A DNA stretch of 64,000 nucleotides from REEB95 sp035934235 (GCA_035934235.1 DASYYB010000014.1:92089-156088); one strand, 5' to 3'. Counted from the stretch's first letter, positions 33,453-43,202 are shown. The notes: generated by a model not told the origin, from the sequence alone. Numbers and translations are program-made.

Positions 33453-35660
33453 TCAATCCTCCGCAGGAGCCAGGAAGACCGCTGCCAGCGGCGGCAGCGT
33501 CAGCGCGAGCGATTGATTGCGGCCGTGCCATGGCAAAGCATCGGGCGTGAGGACGCCCGCATTCAGAACGCCGCTGCCGCCGTAACGGAGATCGTCCGAA
33601 TTGAGGATCTCGCGGTACGGCGCGCCCGACGGAACGCCGATGCGGTACCCATGGCGGATCACCGGCGTGAAATTGACGACGACGACGATGTGGGCGCCGG
33701 CCGTCCGACTTTTGCGCTGAAACGACAAGACGCTGGCGGCGCGATCCGAGGCGTCGATCCATTCGAAGCCGTCGTGCTCGTGGTCGAGCTCGTGCAACGT
33801 CGGCAATTGCCGGTACAGCCGGTTGAGGTCGCGGACGAGCGCGCTGACACCCTGGTGCAGCGGGTCGGCCAACAGGTGCCAATCGAGGCTGTGATCGTGG
33901 TTCCACTCGTTTTCCTGGGCGAACTCGTTGCCCATGAACAGGAGCTTCTTCCCCGGATGTCCGTACATGAAGGTGTAGTAGGCGCGCAGATTGGCGAAAC
34001 GCTGCCATCGGTCGCCGGGCATGCGGCCCAGGATCGAACGTTTGCCGTGAACGACTTCGTCATGCGACAGCGGCAGCACGAAATTCTCGTTGAACGCGTA
34101 AAGCAGGCCAAAGGTCAGCTTCTCGTGATGATGCGACCGATGGATTGGATCGAGCGCCATGTATTCGAGCGTGTCGTGCATCCAGCCCATGTTCCACTTG
34201 AAGCCGAAGCCGAGCCCGCCGCTGTAGGTCGGTCGCGAGACCAGCGGCCATGCGGTCGACTCTTCGGCGATCGTCGTGATGCCGGCAAAACGTCCGAAAC
34301 AAATTTCGTTGAGCCGCTTGAGGAAAGCGACCGCATCGAGATTCTCGTTCCCGCCGAAACGATTGGGCACCCATTCGCCGGGCTGGCGGCTGTAGTCGAG
34401 GTAGAGCATCGAAGCGACCGCATCTACGCGCAGGCCGTCGACGTGATAGCGATCGAGCCAGTGCAATGCGCTGTTGAGAAGGAATTCGGTGACCTCGGTG
34501 CGGCCGTAATTGTAGATCAGCGTGTTCCAGTCGCGGTGCAGCCCCTGCCGCGGATCGGCGTGCTCGTAAAGATGCGTGCCGTCGAAATCGGCGAGACCGT
34601 GCGCGTCGTTGGGAAAGTGACCCGGGACCCAATCGAGCAACAATCCAACCTCGGCGTGATGGCAGGCGTCGACGAAGAATTGAAAGTCCGTCGGGCTGCC
34701 GTAACGGCTCGTCGGCGCATAGAGCCCGGTCGGCTGATAACCCCAAGAGCCGTCGAACGGATGCTCCGTGATTGGCAGGAGCTCGAGATGCGTGAACCCC
34801 ATTTCCTTGACGTACGGCACGAGGATCTCGGACAGCTCGCGATAGGTCAGAACGCGATTGCCCTCCTCTGGGCGCCGACCCCACGAACCGAGATGCGCCT
34901 CGTAAATCGCCATCGGCCGGTTGTAAGGGTTCCGGCCGGTGCGCTCGGCCATCCAGGCGCCGTCCTCCCAGCGATGATGGTCGATCTTCGCGACGACCGA
35001 CGCGGTTGCCGGCGGTCGTTCCGCGGCATACGCCACGGGATCGGCCTTCAGCGGTAGGATTGCGCCGGCATGGTCCTTGATCTCGTATTTGTAACGCACG
35101 CCCTCGTCGAGGCCGGGCACGAACAGCTCCCAGATGCCGGCGCCCGGATGGAGCCGCATGACGTGACGCCGCCCATCCCAGAAATTGAAGTCGCCGACGA
35201 CGCTGACGCGCTTGGCACTCGGCGCCCAGACGCAGAAAACGACGCCCGCGATCCCGTCGACGGTGACGCAATGCGCGCCGAACCGCCGATAGGCCTCGAG
35301 ATGCGTGCCCTCGCGCAGCAGATAAAGGTCCATTTCGCCGAGCCACGGGCCGAACTGATATGGATCGACGAATTCGGCGCTACTGTCGCGCCAGGCGGTA
35401 CGGAATCGATACCGATGCGGCGGCGGTGCGGCCAGCGGCACGACGAAAAATCCGCCGCTCCCCGGCACGGGGCGCGCCGATGTTAGCGCCTGGCCGGTCG
35501 CTGGATCGATGAGCTCGAGGCCGATTGCATCGGGCAGGAACGCCCGCACGACAAAGCCGGAACCGGTCAAATGAGGTCCCAAATAGGCGAACGGATCGGT
35601 GTGGTCGCCCCGAAGGATCGCATCGGCCTCGCGATCGAGGGCGGGCGATGCAAGCGTCAT
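33453..35660 (-). CDS. glgB: 1,4-alpha-glucan branching enzyme
   Basis: 735 residues, with the N-terminal N1 and CBM48 domains kept (DPFAYLGPHL, FCVWAPSAKRVSVVGDFNFW). The GH13_9 barrel has nucleophile D413 (VDGLRVDAVASMLYLDYSR), acid E466 (ITTIAEESTAWP) and LPLSHDEVVHGKRS. It makes alpha-1,6 branches in glucan. The start overlaps the treS/mak stop by ATGA. Together with GlgE it forms the polymerising half of the GlgE pathway. Confidence 0.96.
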   Translation of the reverse strand: MTLASPALDREADAILRGDHTDPFAYLGPHLTGSGFVVRAFLPDAIGLELIDPATGQALTSARPVPGSGGFFVVPLAAPPPHRYRFRTAWRDSSAEFVDPYQFGPWLGEMDLYLLREGTHLEAYRRFGAHCVTVDGIAGVVFCVWAPSAKRVSVVGDFNFWDGRRHVMRLHPGAGIWELFVPGLDEGVRYKYEIKDHAGAILPLKADPVAYAAERPPATASVVAKIDHHRWEDGAWMAERTGRNPYNRPMAIYEAHLGSWGRRPEEGNRVLTYRELSEILVPYVKEMGFTHLELLPITEHPFDGSWGYQPTGLYAPTSRYGSPTDFQFFVDACHHAEVGLLLDWVPGHFPNDAHGLADFDGTHLYEHADPRQGLHRDWNTLIYNYGRTEVTEFLLNSALHWLDRYHVDGLRVDAVASMLYLDYSRQPGEWVPNRFGGNENLDAVAFLKRLNEICFGRFAGITTIAEESTAWPLVSRPTYSGGLGFGFKWNMGWMHDTLEYMALDPIHRSHHHEKLTFGLLYAFNENFVLPLSHDEVVHGKRSILGRMPGDRWQRFANLRAYYTFMYGHPGKKLLFMGNEFAQENEWNHDHSLDWHLLADPLHQGVSALVRDLNRLYRQLPTLHELDHEHDGFEWIDASDRAASVLSFQRKSRTAGAHIVVVVNFTPVIRHGYRIGVPSGAPYREILNSDDLRYGGSGVLNAGVLTPDALPWHGRNQSLALTLPPLAAVFLAPAED

Positions 35661-38600
35661 GGCGAGATCAGTGCTTTCAGCCCTCGCAACGGAATGGCGA
35701 TCCAGTCGGGGCGGTTCCCGAGTTCGTAAGCGGTTTCGAGTGCGGCCTTCTCGATCAGGAACAAGCTGAGCAGGCGGTGCGCAACCCCTTCATCGGCCGG
35801 CCATAGCGGGCATCCGGCGATGGCGCGGCTGTAGGTGTCGAGGAAGCTGCGGGTAGCGTCGTCGCGCCACAACAGGACGGCCTTGAGCAGATCGTTGCGC
35901 AGATCGGGCTGATTGGCGGTGGCGTGTTCGAGTGCGGTCCAGGCTGCATAGTCGAGCGAGCGCAGCATGCCGGCGACGTCGCGGAGAACCGAATGCTTAC
36001 GACGGCGCTGATCGAGCGGCAGCTGCGGCGGCCCCTCGAAATCGACGATCTCGACGTCGTTCTTCACCACGAGGATCTGGCCAAGGTGGTAGTCGCCATG
36101 CAGCCGCGACAGCACGACGTCGCAGTCGACCGCAGCGAGCGCGCGAACCTGCGCGACGATCGCATCCTTGCGTTCGAGAAGCTCGGCCGCGATTGCGCCG
36201 GCTTCGCCTGGGAAGGCGGCCTGGCTGCGCGAAAGCCGTTCGAATGTTTCGCTGACCGTGCGGGCGATGTCGTCGCCCCAGCCCATGACATCGGACGGCG
36301 TGGTCCGCATGGTGCGAAAAGCGTCGTCGCCGGTCTCGACGTCGAACGCGCGATGTAATTCGGCCGTCCGCAGCGCCAGTTGTTCGATTTGCGAGCGATA
36401 GACGGCGTGAGCGTCGCTCGATGCGGTCGGCTCGACCACCGGCGCGACCCGCGATTCCTCGAGGAACCGCGCAAGATATCCGAGCGTATAGGACCACGCG
36501 TCGCCCTGGTTCTGGACCCAGCCGTGGAGCACGCCGAGCGCGGTCTCGCGGCCGTCCGCTTCGATCAGCGCGATATGACCGAGAAGCGGCGGCGCGCTCT
36601 TGAAGTCGACCCGTTCCGTGAGGAACGAACCGATCTCGATCTCGGGGTGGGTGCCCGGTGTGACCTGGCGATAGAACTTGACGATTGCGGCGCCTTCGAC
36701 GATCGCCGAGCTGTTCGATTGCTCGACGCCGCCGATGCGGATAACCGGCTGCTCGGGCCACGGCTGGTTGGCGAACGCTTGGCTCGGCCGGAAAGCCAGC
36801 CGTCCCTGTGGGGTCTCGACCGTCCGCGCGTCGCGCACGGCAGCGATGGTGGCGGTGACGAAGGCCTCGCTGTGCAACGCATCGGTCAAATAACCCTCGC
36901 GCGGACCGTGGCGAAGCTTGGCCAGCGTGACGGCCGGCGCCGGCACCGCCGGCGGTTGCCATTCGTCCATCAGCGGCAACGAGTAACGCGCCGTAAAATG
37001 CCGGCCGCGCACCTCGGCAATGTTCCACAGCCAATCGCGCTCGCCGAGCCGGAATGTCGTCGACCACAAGAGGCCGGTGGTGAGCGTGCGCTCGCTTTTA
37101 TGGGCGAACCAGCGATGCTCCGCGAGAAATTGAGGCAGGATATCGCGCTCGAAAATGCCGCGGTTGCGCCCTTCGAGCGCGGTTGCCAGGCCGCCCAGTG
37201 CGACAAGCGTATCGAGGTCGCGGGTGCGAACGGTCGTCAGCGGTCCCTGAACCGGCAGCGCCAGCTGGAACCAGTAGAAGCCGTGACCTTGCAGCGTGAC
37301 GGTGTAGAACCCGTCGCCGATCATCGGAAACGCCGTCTGACCGAGCAACTCGACGGGAATTCGACCGGCAAATGCGGACAGATCGAGTTCAGCCGCCTGC
37401 GCCGAACGCGACAGGTTCGACACGCAAAGGACGGTGTAATCCTCGTACTGGCGCAGATAGGCGATAACCGCGCGGTTCGACGGGTAGAGGAAGGTCAGCG
37501 TGCCGCGGCCGAAGACCTTGAGCGACTTGCGGACGGCGATCAGCCGTTTCATCCAATTGAGCAGCGACGTCAGGCTGCGCGCCTGCGCCTCGACATTGAC
37601 GGCCTGATAGCCGTAGACGGCGTCCATGATCGGCGGCAGGTAGAGCGTGGCCGGGTCGGCGCGGGAAAAGCCCGCATTGCGATCGGGTGTCCATTGCATC
37701 GGCGTGCGCACGCCGTCGCGGTCGCCGAGATAGATGTTGTCACCCATGCCAATCTCGTCGCCGTAATAGAGAATTGGCGTACCCGGCAGCGATAGCAGCA
37801 AGCTGACCATCAGCTCGATGCGGCGCCGGTCGTTCTCCATCAGCGGTGCGAGCCGCCGGCGGATGCCGAGATTGAGCCGCGCCCGGCGGTCGGCGGCATA
37901 GGTCGACCACAGATAGTCGCGTTCGCTGTCGGTCACCATTTCGAGCGTCAATTCGTCGTGATTGCGCAAAAAGATCGCCCATTGGGAGGATTCCGGAATT
38001 TCCGGCGTCTGACGCAGAATGTCGGTGATCGGGTGACGATCCTCGCGCGCGATTGCCATGTACATGCGCGGCATCAGCGGGAAGTGGAACGCCATGTGGC
38101 ATTCATCGCCGTTGCCGAAATAGTCCTTCACGTCCTCCGGCCACTGGTTGGCCTCGGCCAGGAACAGCCGGCTCGGGAACTCGCTGTCGAGCTGCGCGCG
38201 CATCTGCTTGATGACCGCATGCGTCTCGGGAAGATTTTCGTTGCCCGTGCTCTCGCGCTCGCAAAGGTAGGGTACCGCGTCGAGACGGAATCCGTCGACG
38301 CCGAGGTCCGCCCAGAACCGCATGTTGTTCAGCATCGAGCGAACGACATGCGGATTGTCGAAATTGAGATCCGGCTGGTGCGAGAAGAACCGGTGCCAAT
38401 AGAACGCGCCGGCAACGGGATCCCACGTCCAGTTCGATTTCTCGGTGTCGTTGAAGATGATGCGCGTGCCCTTGTATTTGTCCTCGGTCTGGCTCCAGAC
38501 GTAATAGTCGCGGTAGACCGAGCCGGGCTTCGCATGCCGAGCGCGCTGGAACCACGGATGCTGATCTGACGTGTGATTGACGACCAATTCGACGATGATG

Positions 38601-38932
38601 CGCATGCCACGGCGATGCGCTTCGCGCACAAGTTGGCCGAAATCGCGCAACGTGCCGTAGGCCGGATGGATATTGCGATAATCCGACACGTCGTAACCGT
38701 CGTCGCGGAACGGCGACGGAAAGAATGGTAGCAGCCAAATGGCGGTTACGCCGAGATCCTGAAGATAATCGAGCTTGGCGATCAGGCCGGGGAGGTCGCC
38801 AATGCCGTCGTTGTTGGCATCAAAGAACGCCTTGATGTGCAGCTCGTAGATGATGGCGTCCTTGTACCAATCCGGCGCATCGGACTGGACCCGGGCCTCG
38901 GGTATGGCGGTCCGTGCCGTGACGTCAGGCAT
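35657..38932 (-). CDS. treS: Trehalose synthase/maltokinase fusion (TreS-Mak)
   Basis: 1091 residues from the ATG at 38932. Residues about 1-560 are GH13_16 trehalose synthase (trehalose to maltose): WYKDAIIYELHIKAFFDANN, nucleophile D218 (GVDGFRLDAVPYL), acid E260 (LFLAEANQWPEDV), LRNHDELTLEMV. Residues about 620-1091 are the maltokinase (Pep2) fold: RDILPQFLAEHRWFAHKSER, catalytic LSRLHGDYHLGQILVV and VEIVDFEGPP. The fusion turns trehalose into maltose 1-phosphate, the GlgE substrate. glgE overlaps it upstream by eight bases and glgB downstream. Confidence 0.96.
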   Translation of the reverse strand: MPDVTARTAIPEARVQSDAPDWYKDAIIYELHIKAFFDANNDGIGDLPGLIAKLDYLQDLGVTAIWLLPFFPSPFRDDGYDVSDYRNIHPAYGTLRDFGQLVREAHRRGMRIIVELVVNHTSDQHPWFQRARHAKPGSVYRDYYVWSQTEDKYKGTRIIFNDTEKSNWTWDPVAGAFYWHRFFSHQPDLNFDNPHVVRSMLNNMRFWADLGVDGFRLDAVPYLCERESTGNENLPETHAVIKQMRAQLDSEFPSRLFLAEANQWPEDVKDYFGNGDECHMAFHFPLMPRMYMAIAREDRHPITDILRQTPEIPESSQWAIFLRNHDELTLEMVTDSERDYLWSTYAADRRARLNLGIRRRLAPLMENDRRRIELMVSLLLSLPGTPILYYGDEIGMGDNIYLGDRDGVRTPMQWTPDRNAGFSRADPATLYLPPIMDAVYGYQAVNVEAQARSLTSLLNWMKRLIAVRKSLKVFGRGTLTFLYPSNRAVIAYLRQYEDYTVLCVSNLSRSAQAAELDLSAFAGRIPVELLGQTAFPMIGDGFYTVTLQGHGFYWFQLALPVQGPLTTVRTRDLDTLVALGGLATALEGRNRGIFERDILPQFLAEHRWFAHKSERTLTTGLLWSTTFRLGERDWLWNIAEVRGRHFTARYSLPLMDEWQPPAVPAPAVTLAKLRHGPREGYLTDALHSEAFVTATIAAVRDARTVETPQGRLAFRPSQAFANQPWPEQPVIRIGGVEQSNSSAIVEGAAIVKFYRQVTPGTHPEIEIGSFLTERVDFKSAPPLLGHIALIEADGRETALGVLHGWVQNQGDAWSYTLGYLARFLEESRVAPVVEPTASSDAHAVYRSQIEQLALRTAELHRAFDVETGDDAFRTMRTTPSDVMGWGDDIARTVSETFERLSRSQAAFPGEAGAIAAELLERKDAIVAQVRALAAVDCDVVLSRLHGDYHLGQILVVKNDVEIVDFEGPPQLPLDQRRRKHSVLRDVAGMLRSLDYAAWTALEHATANQPDLRNDLLKAVLLWRDDATRSFLDTYSRAIAGCPLWPADEGVAHRLLSLFLIEKAALETAYELGNRPDWIAIPLRGLKALISP

Positions 38933-40946
38933 CGCCGGTTTCCGCCAGCTTAAAGGCGAAGATCGGTCGGCCCGGCCCGATCCAGATCGGCTGCCGCGCA
39001 CCGTTCCATTGCAGGATCTCGTCGGTGAACAGATCGCGGACGACGAAGCGCGCATCGTTGCCGAGCCCCAGGCGCGTTAGGGGCATTTCAATCGTCGCCG
39101 CCTCGTCGCCGGCGGGATTGAGGCTGATGGCAATGAAGATGCTCTCATGCACATCCACCGGCATGCGGGCGTAGAACAGCATGCGCGGATTATCCGCCGT
39201 CAGAAATTCGAGATTGAGCCCGTCGGTGAAGGCGATGTTCTCACGTCGGATGCGGTTGAGCTCGGCGATGAACGGTTTAATGTTGCCCGGCCGATCCCAG
39301 TCCCACACCTTGTATTCGTACTTTTCGGAATCGGCGTATTCCTCGGAATCCGGCAGCGCGCGGTTCTCGCACAGCTCGAAGCCGTTATAGATGCCCCAGA
39401 GACCGCCGAGCGTGGCCGCGAGCGCGGCGCGGATGCGGAACGCCGCGGCGCCGCCGGTCTGGAGAAAACGCGGCAGGATGTCGGGCGTATTGGTGAAAAG
39501 GTGAGGGCGGAAATATTCGCGCGCCTCGCCGTGCGTCAACTCGGTGAAGTAGTCGGTCAGTTCGGTCTTGTCGTTGCGCCAGGTGAAATAAGTGTACGAC
39601 TGGGTGAATCCGAGTTTGGCAAGCTGGTGCATCGGCTTGGGTCGCGTGAAGGCCTCGGAGAGGAAGATAATGTCGGGATGCGTCGCCTGAATCTCGCGAA
39701 TCAGCCATTCCCAGAACGGGTAGGGTTTGGTGTGCGGATTGTCGACGCGGAAGACGCGCACGCCGTGCGCGACCCAGAAGCGCACGACGTCGCGCAGCGT
39801 GCGCCAGATGCCACGCCAATCGGCGGCATCGAAATTGAGGTTGACGATATCCTGGTATTTCTTCGGCGGGTTTTCGGCATAACGGATCGAACCGTCGTCG
39901 CGGAATTCGAACCAGTCTGGGTGTTGCTTGATCCACGGGTGGTCGAGCGAGCACTGCACGGCAAAGTCGAGCGCGACGTCCATCCCGCGCTTGCGGCAGG
40001 CGGCGACGAAGGCCTGGAAATCGGCGATGGTGCCGAGCGCCGGGTCGATCGCGTCATGGCCGCCCGCGGCGCTGCCGATGGCATAAGGGCTGCCGGGATC
40101 GGCGGCGGATCCGCCGAGCGCGTTGTTGCGGCCCTTGCGATTGGTCAGGCCGATCGGATGGATCGGCGGCAGGTAGATGGTGTCGAAACCCATCGCCGCG
40201 ATGTCATCGAGCCGCGCGATGCAATCGGCGAAATTCGCGCTCTTGCCGGGCACGGTGCCCTGCGAACGTGGGAACATCTCGTACCAGGCGGCGAAACGTG
40301 CCTCGGCCCGGTCGACCACCAGCGGCCTGGCGGGCTCGAGCCGCGTCACGTGACGGCGCGGACCCCACTCCGCCATGGCGGCTTCGAGCGCCGGCGCGAG
40401 AAACAGATCAACGGCCGTCGCCGAATCGCGCTGGGCGCTCGCGAGCGCGGTTTCGATAGTCGTCCGGCCGTTGCCGTCGGCACGGTGCACGGCCTCCGCC
40501 AGCAACGCGACGCCTTCGGCGAATTCGTCGCTCAACGGCTGTCCCGCTTGACGTTTCGCGGCAAGCCGGTCGCGCCAGCTCGCGAAGGCATCGGTCCAGG
40601 TTTCGATGGTGTAAAGATATCGGCCAGGCTCGATCAGCGTGATGGCGCCGGCCCAACGATCGTTGTCGACAGGTTGCATCGCGGCCATGCGCCAGTCGAT
40701 CGTGCCGGCGCGGCACAATAGGAGCGCGGCACGCAGCCGTTCATGGCCGTCGCCAAAGATATCCGCCGATACCTGTAACAGGTCGCCCGCGACGCGTTTC
40801 ACCGGATAGCGGCCGCACGCAATTTGCGGCGCGACGCTTTCGATCGCGATACGATGGTTGTCGGCAATCGGCTGGGGACGCGGCGCTGGGGCCTTCGCCT
40901 CGGCCGCTGCTGGCGCGGGCGCGGTAACCGCCATCGGTCGAAGCAC
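38925..40946 (-). CDS. glgE: Alpha-1,4-glucan:maltose-1-phosphate maltosyltransferase
   Basis: 673 residues from a GTG at 40946, directly after the otsA stop (TGAGTG); ATG at 40934 is an alternative. It extends alpha-1,4-glucan with maltose units from maltose 1-phosphate. The barrel has WYEMFPRSQG (about 221-230), PIHPIGLTNRKGRNN, nucleophile D402 (GVRVFRVDNPHTKP) and acid E431 (IIFLSEAFTRP), close to the positions in characterised GlgE enzymes. An N-terminal Ala/Pro-rich tail of about 28 residues is unusual but probably disordered. Confidence 0.96.
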   Translation of the reverse strand: MLRPMAVTAPAPAAAEAKAPAPRPQPIADNHRIAIESVAPQIACGRYPVKRVAGDLLQVSADIFGDGHERLRAALLLCRAGTIDWRMAAMQPVDNDRWAGAITLIEPGRYLYTIETWTDAFASWRDRLAAKRQAGQPLSDEFAEGVALLAEAVHRADGNGRTTIETALASAQRDSATAVDLFLAPALEAAMAEWGPRRHVTRLEPARPLVVDRAEARFAAWYEMFPRSQGTVPGKSANFADCIARLDDIAAMGFDTIYLPPIHPIGLTNRKGRNNALGGSAADPGSPYAIGSAAGGHDAIDPALGTIADFQAFVAACRKRGMDVALDFAVQCSLDHPWIKQHPDWFEFRDDGSIRYAENPPKKYQDIVNLNFDAADWRGIWRTLRDVVRFWVAHGVRVFRVDNPHTKPYPFWEWLIREIQATHPDIIFLSEAFTRPKPMHQLAKLGFTQSYTYFTWRNDKTELTDYFTELTHGEAREYFRPHLFTNTPDILPRFLQTGGAAAFRIRAALAATLGGLWGIYNGFELCENRALPDSEEYADSEKYEYKVWDWDRPGNIKPFIAELNRIRRENIAFTDGLNLEFLTADNPRMLFYARMPVDVHESIFIAISLNPAGDEAATIEMPLTRLGLGNDARFVVRDLFTDEILQWNGARQPIWIGPGRPIFAFKLAETGDA

Positions 40947-42359
40947 TCAGGCGACGCTGCGTGACGCCACCGGCCGTGACGCCATCGCCGACTCGTGCAG
41001 CGAGTCGAGGAAGCCCTCGTACCAGCGATTGATATTGCCTCCGCGCAATGTCTTCATCATCGCGTTCCAACGCTCGATACGCTCTGCGCGTTCCATGTAA
41101 AGCGCACGGTAGAGCGCCTGCGCCAATTCGCCGATGTCGTACGGATTGACGACCAAGGCCGCGTTGAGCTCCTTGGCGGCGCCAGCGAATTTCGACAGCA
41201 CCAGAACGCCCGGATCCTCGGGATCCTGCGCGGCGACATATTCCTTGGCGACGAGATTCATGCCGTCGCGCAGCGGCGTCACGCAGCCGACCTTGCTGAC
41301 GCGATAGAGCGCCGCGAGCTGATCAGGCGGAAAGCTCTCGTTGATGTACCGCAACACCATCCAGTCGACGTCGCCATAACGCGCGTTGATGTCGCCGGCG
41401 TGACCCGCCAGTTCGGCGCGGACGCGACGATAGCTGTCGACCGCCGAACGGGTCGGCGGCGTGATTTGCAGGAACGAGACACGTTTGCGCTCGTCCGGAT
41501 AGATGGTGAGGAACCGCTCGTAAGCGGCGAAGCGCTCGGGCAGGCCCTTGCTGTAATCGAGCCGGTCAACGCCGATCACCATCTTGCCGTGATGCAGGCC
41601 GCGTTTGATCCGGCTGATCTTGCCGCTGTCGATATTCGCGCGCGCCGCATCGGCGAAGAAATCGACGTTGATGCCGACCGGAAAGACGCCCAGCCTGACG
41701 CGGCGTTCGTCGAATTGCAGTTCGGTCTGGCCGACCATGGTGGCCGACAGCTTCGTCGTCGCGTAGTCACGGAAACGCAACAGATCTTCGTCGGTCTGGA
41801 AGCCGATGAGATCGTAAGCCGACAGCGCCCTGAGCACCGTGCGATGCTCCGGCAGGCAGATCAGAACCGACTTGGTCGGAAACGGCGTGTGCAAGAAGAA
41901 GCCGGTCGGGCCCGTAAAGCCGCGCTGCCGGAGGAATTCGCCTAGCATGAAATAATGGTAATCGTGGACCCAGACGACCGAATCCGGTCGCACGCGGTCG
42001 GCCACGACGTTGGCCATGATCCGATTGATGGCCCGGTAAGAGGCGACGAACTCGGGCTCGTAGCGCAGCAGGTCGGCGCGATAATGCAGGATCGGCCACA
42101 GTGCGGCGTTCGCCATGCCGTTGTAGAACCGCCGATAATCGGTGACCGGCAGGTCAACGGTCGTCAGGGTGCCGGCGCCGAGCCGCTTCGAATGAGTCGG
42201 CACGCGCACATCTTCCGCCGGCGCGAACTTGCCGCTCGCGCCGATCCAAGTCGCGCCGGACGTCTTCACCGCCGACAACAGCACGGCCGCAAGGCCGCCC
42301 GAAACCGCACCCGTACGGGACGGTTCGGCGACGCGGTTTGAGACCAGAATGGTGTCCAT
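40947..42359 (-). CDS. otsA: Alpha,alpha-trehalose-phosphate synthase (UDP-forming)
   Basis: 470 residues, GT20 family: makes trehalose 6-phosphate from UDP-glucose and glucose 6-phosphate. TILVSNRVAEPSRTGAVSGG at the start, VVWVHDYHYFMLGEFLRQRG, GVDRLDYSKGLPERFAAYER and GMNLVAKEYVAAQDPEDPGV carry the donor and acceptor site residues. It is first in an eight-gene operon. No otsB phosphatase is in the window, so dephosphorylation must come from elsewhere. A perfect EcfG-type promoter lies upstream. Confidence 0.95.
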   Translation of the reverse strand: MDTILVSNRVAEPSRTGAVSGGLAAVLLSAVKTSGATWIGASGKFAPAEDVRVPTHSKRLGAGTLTTVDLPVTDYRRFYNGMANAALWPILHYRADLLRYEPEFVASYRAINRIMANVVADRVRPDSVVWVHDYHYFMLGEFLRQRGFTGPTGFFLHTPFPTKSVLICLPEHRTVLRALSAYDLIGFQTDEDLLRFRDYATTKLSATMVGQTELQFDERRVRLGVFPVGINVDFFADAARANIDSGKISRIKRGLHHGKMVIGVDRLDYSKGLPERFAAYERFLTIYPDERKRVSFLQITPPTRSAVDSYRRVRAELAGHAGDINARYGDVDWMVLRYINESFPPDQLAALYRVSKVGCVTPLRDGMNLVAKEYVAAQDPEDPGVLVLSKFAGAAKELNAALVVNPYDIGELAQALYRALYMERAERIERWNAMMKTLRGGNINRWYEGFLDSLHESAMASRPVASRSVA

Positions 42360-42422
42360 CGCAATGACCCCTTCGATTCACTTTGTTGTTGCGCCGGGGT
42401 GGAACGCGGGCCTCTGACTGAA

Positions 42423-42447
42423 AACGTCAGAGTGCGTTAATCGTTCC
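42423..42447 (-). promoter_or_regulatory. EcfG-type general stress promoter of the trehalose/glucan operon
   Basis: Read on the minus strand, GGAAC (42447-42443), 16 bases, CGTT (42426-42423). This is an exact match to the known EcfG consensus GGAAC-N16/17-CGTT. Transcription would start near 42415, giving an untranslated leader of about 55 bases before the otsA ATG at 42359. It is the only exact match I found in the intergenic regions scanned by eye. The rest of 42448-42605 shows no gene. Confidence 0.8.
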
Positions 42448-42605
42448 ATCGTCAGTCACGGGAATGACCCACCCCTCTGCGCCGAAGGAATTCGCGCAAA
42501 GGCCTTTACACACAGCCGATAAGAAGAAGGTGGGAATTAAATATGGCGAAAGTGAGATTACGGCACGACCGCATTGCCTGCGGTTTGGCGCGCAATAGCG
42601 CGGCG

Positions 42606-43127
42606 TCAGCGTCGCTCGAAATTGATGGAATCCGTGGCGGCGGATTGGGTCTCGCGGCGCACGATTTCGATATAAACCGGCGCCGTACCGTGCATTTTCA
42701 TGCCGAGCGTCGTTGCCGCCCTGGGCGTCAGGTCGACGACGCGTCCGCGCACGTACGGTCCGCGGTCGTTGATGCGCACCACCACGGATCGGCCGTTGCG
42801 CAGGTTGGTGACCCGGATGCGCGTGTTGAATGGCAAGATCCGTGACGCCGCGGTCAGACCGTCGGCACGAAAGCTCTCGCCGCTCGCGGTGCGGAAGCCC
42901 GCGTACCACGAGGCCAAGCCCATGCGGAGCTTACCGCTATCGCGGCACGCCAATGGTCCAGCAAGGCGTTCGTACATGCGCCGCGCGGCGATCTTTGGCG
43001 GCAGCGATGTCTGTGCCTTTTGTGTGGCGCCGGCTCCAACGGACGCCACGGTGGCGGCATCGGCGCGCGGCGCCGCCAGCGCGCTGGCGGCGAGCGCGAT
43101 GACCAAACAGCCAGCTATTCGATGCAC
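42606..43127 (-). CDS. rlpA: RlpA-like septal ring/double-psi beta-barrel protein
   Basis: 173 residues from a GTG at 43127, which begins a clean signal peptide (HRIAGCLVIALAASALAA, cleavage near RADA). A TTG at 43169 would add 14 residues. The C-terminal half is the RlpA DPBB domain: GLASWYAGFRTASGESFRAD, LPFNTRIRVTNLRNGRSVVV, RINDRGPYVRGRVVDLTPRA. RlpA proteins bind or cleave denuded peptidoglycan glycans at the septum. No SPOR domain is present. Confidence 0.85.
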   Translation of the reverse strand: MHRIAGCLVIALAASALAAPRADAATVASVGAGATQKAQTSLPPKIAARRMYERLAGPLACRDSGKLRMGLASWYAGFRTASGESFRADGLTAASRILPFNTRIRVTNLRNGRSVVVRINDRGPYVRGRVVDLTPRAATTLGMKMHGTAPVYIEIVRRETQSAATDSINFERR

Positions 43128-43202
43128 AGTCTTGGGACCCCCCACTGCGATCCGAGAGATTGAGCTCAAACAGGCGATGCCGCGCCGGGCGTGGCAGCCA
43201 GT

